DNA of 64,000 nucleotides from Porticoccaceae bacterium (GTDB taxonomy: Bacteria; Pseudomonadota; Gammaproteobacteria; Pseudomonadales; Porticoccaceae): positions 1-64,000 of the forward strand of contig CACETF010000012.1 in NCBI GenBank assembly GCA_902562425.1, read 5' to 3'. This document shows, in pieces, positions 63,002 through 64,000 of the stretch. Each line of letters begins with the position of its first letter. The first letter of the stretch is position 1. A program made the position numbers and the translations under genes. The notes under the pieces are model-generated. The model was not told the origin of the DNA. It did not search any database and saw only the letters and a program-made list of their open reading frames with translations.

Positions 63002-64000
63002 CACCTACTACCGTCTCTGCGGCCCATAGATCTCACTGGCTGACCTTGCGTAACATGGCCACCTGCCTTACTGCGATATTAGCAATGCCACTATTTCTAA
63101 TAATGGCGAGCTTACTACAACCTTTCAGTGACACATGGCAGCACCTAAGTGACACTCTATTAACAGAGTATGTTATTAACACATCGTTGCTAGTTTTTGG
63201 AGTCGGGATCGGGACCTTGTTGTTGGGGGTAAGTTCCGCATGGCTTAGTGCATTATGTGAGTTCCCAGGTCGAAAGTTGTTAAGTTGGGCTCTACTGCTT
63301 CCAATGGCTATGCCGGCTTACATAATAGCTTATACCTATTCCGGCATTTTTGATTCCTTTGGAATACTGCAGATTTTGATTCGATCTACATTTGGGTGGG
63401 AATATGGAGATTATTATTTTCCCCAAATTCGGTCGCTAGGGGGCGCTATTTGCATGTTAACACTGGTTCTTTACCCGTATGTTTACCTTTTGGCACGAGT
63501 AGCATTCTCAGGCCAATCGCTCACCACCTTTGAATCCAGTCGAAATTTAGGTCGCGGCCCATGGAATTCATTTTTTTGCGTTTCTCTCCCTCTCGCTCGA
63601 CCTGCAATTATTGCCGGACTCAGCCTTGCCCTAATGGAAACGCTAGCAGACTATGGAGCAGTGTCATACTTTGGAGTTAATACGTTCACTACAGGAATAT
63701 TCAGGACTTGGCAGGGTTTGGGAGAGCTTCTCACTGCTGCCCAATTATGTGCATTCCTACTCGTTTTTGTTCTCTCTTTGATACTTTTTGAGAGGGAATC
63801 GAGGAAAAGGTTGAGATATTATCAGAATTTTGCGCATGCAAAAACTAAATTAATCCCATTAAAAAAGTGGCACGCGGCCAGCGTAATAATTCTCCTCAGT
63901 TTTCCAATAATCATGGGATTTCTTCTTCCTGCAACACAACTTACATTGTGGGCAATAAATTATTGGCAAAAAGTTGAAAAAGTGGATTTCTTTCATCTTC
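62992..64000 (+). CDS. fbpB: Ferric-iron ABC transporter permease (partial, runs off the edge)
   Basis: An open frame to the end of the window. Several membrane segments are visible (LTAILAMPLFLIMASLL, TSLLVFGVGIGTLLLGVSSAWL, LLPMAMPAYIIAYTYSG), and the ABC-permease coupling loop near SRNLGRGPWNSFFCVSLPLARPAIIAGL has the E-A/S-x3-G pattern. It is the FbpB/FutB type with fused permease halves, of which only the first half plus the start of the second is present. The frame can start at TTG 62992, overlapping fbpA by 10 bases, or at ATG 63055. The ATPase gene should follow outside the window. Confidence 0.88.
   Translation, partial: MEITPTTVSAAHRSHWLTLRNMATCLTAILAMPLFLIMASLLQPFSDTWQHLSDTLLTEYVINTSLLVFGVGIGTLLLGVSSAWLSALCEFPGRKLLSWALLLPMAMPAYIIAYTYSGIFDSFGILQILIRSTFGWEYGDYYFPQIRSLGGAICMLTLVLYPYVYLLARVAFSGQSLTTFESSRNLGRGPWNSFFCVSLPLARPAIIAGLSLALMETLADYGAVSYFGVNTFTTGIFRTWQGLGELLTAAQLCAFLLVFVLSLILFERESRKRLRYYQNFAHAKTKLIPLKKWHAASVIILLSFPIIMGFLLPATQLTLWAINYWQKVEKVDFFHL

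Overview
The window reads as chromosome of a heterotrophic, probably marine, Gram-negative bacterium, most likely a gammaproteobacterium. Support comes from two large TonB-dependent receptors, a Tat-exported hydrolase, lipoproteins, a Fur-type box before a ferric-iron ABC transporter, and a complete selenocysteine machinery. No ribosomal RNA, CRISPR array or intact prophage was seen. The only tRNA gene is selC. Genus cannot be assigned from the sequence alone.

Region 1 (1-12 kb, plus strand mostly) looks mosaic. It holds a secreted metallophosphoesterase, a decayed IS3-type transposase, a queuosine-precursor transporter, two unrecognised small genes, and a 981-bp direct repeat carrying almost identical glycerophosphodiesterase genes on both sides of a UDP-glucose dehydrogenase. 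Then come an AqpS-type aquaporin with an ArsC-type arsenate reductase and a PlcP/Agt-like pair (phospholipid-cleaving metallophosphoesterase plus glycosyltransferase). Read together these suggest phosphate-scarcity physiology: glycerophosphodiester scavenging, replacement of phospholipids by glyco- or glucuronolipids, and arsenate detoxification.

Region 2 (12-31 kb, minus strand) is the most striking part. selA, selB and the tRNA-Sec gene form a contiguous unit (15532 down to 12099). Directly upstream on the same strand lies a catabolic series: MFS transporter, TonB receptor, Tat-exported alpha/beta hydrolase, a UGSC-family selenoprotein with an in-frame UGA and a SECIS-like hairpin, an unrecognised partner protein overlapping it, a GST-like protein, an SDR, a two-lobed family III CoA-transferase (one-base frameshift), and a three-domain single-chain acyl-CoA carboxylase. 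A divergent TetR regulator lies at the head. The GST, SDR and CoA-transferase trio resembles the glutathione-dependent lower pathway for isoprene epoxide. I infer a glutathione- and selenocysteine-dependent catabolic pathway of unknown substrate whose Sec machinery is encoded next to it.

Region 3 (31-50 kb) continues the catabolic theme: GST-like protein, acyl-CoA synthetase, membrane-anchored hydrolase, thiamine-diphosphate enzyme, LysR regulator, a protein with the halohydrin dehalogenase signature, a second TonB receptor, two DUF3604 lipoproteins (one with an in-frame UGA), SDR, a DhlA-like haloalkane dehalogenase broken at a nine-G tract, a MaoC-type hydratase pair and a GST. The two dehalogenase-type proteins suggest organohalogen or epoxide chemistry, but the substrate is not known.

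Region 4 (50-64 kb) has an FMN-dependent hydroxyacid dehydrogenase, a coupled PpiC-type isomerase and HupE-like protein, a hotdog thioesterase, an acyl-CoA synthetase, then on the plus strand an FAD-linked hydroxyacid dehydrogenase, a DUF1330 protein and two GSTs. A nitroreductase and an acyl-CoA dehydrogenase follow on the minus strand. The window ends in a Fur-boxed ferric-iron ABC transporter whose permease runs off the edge.
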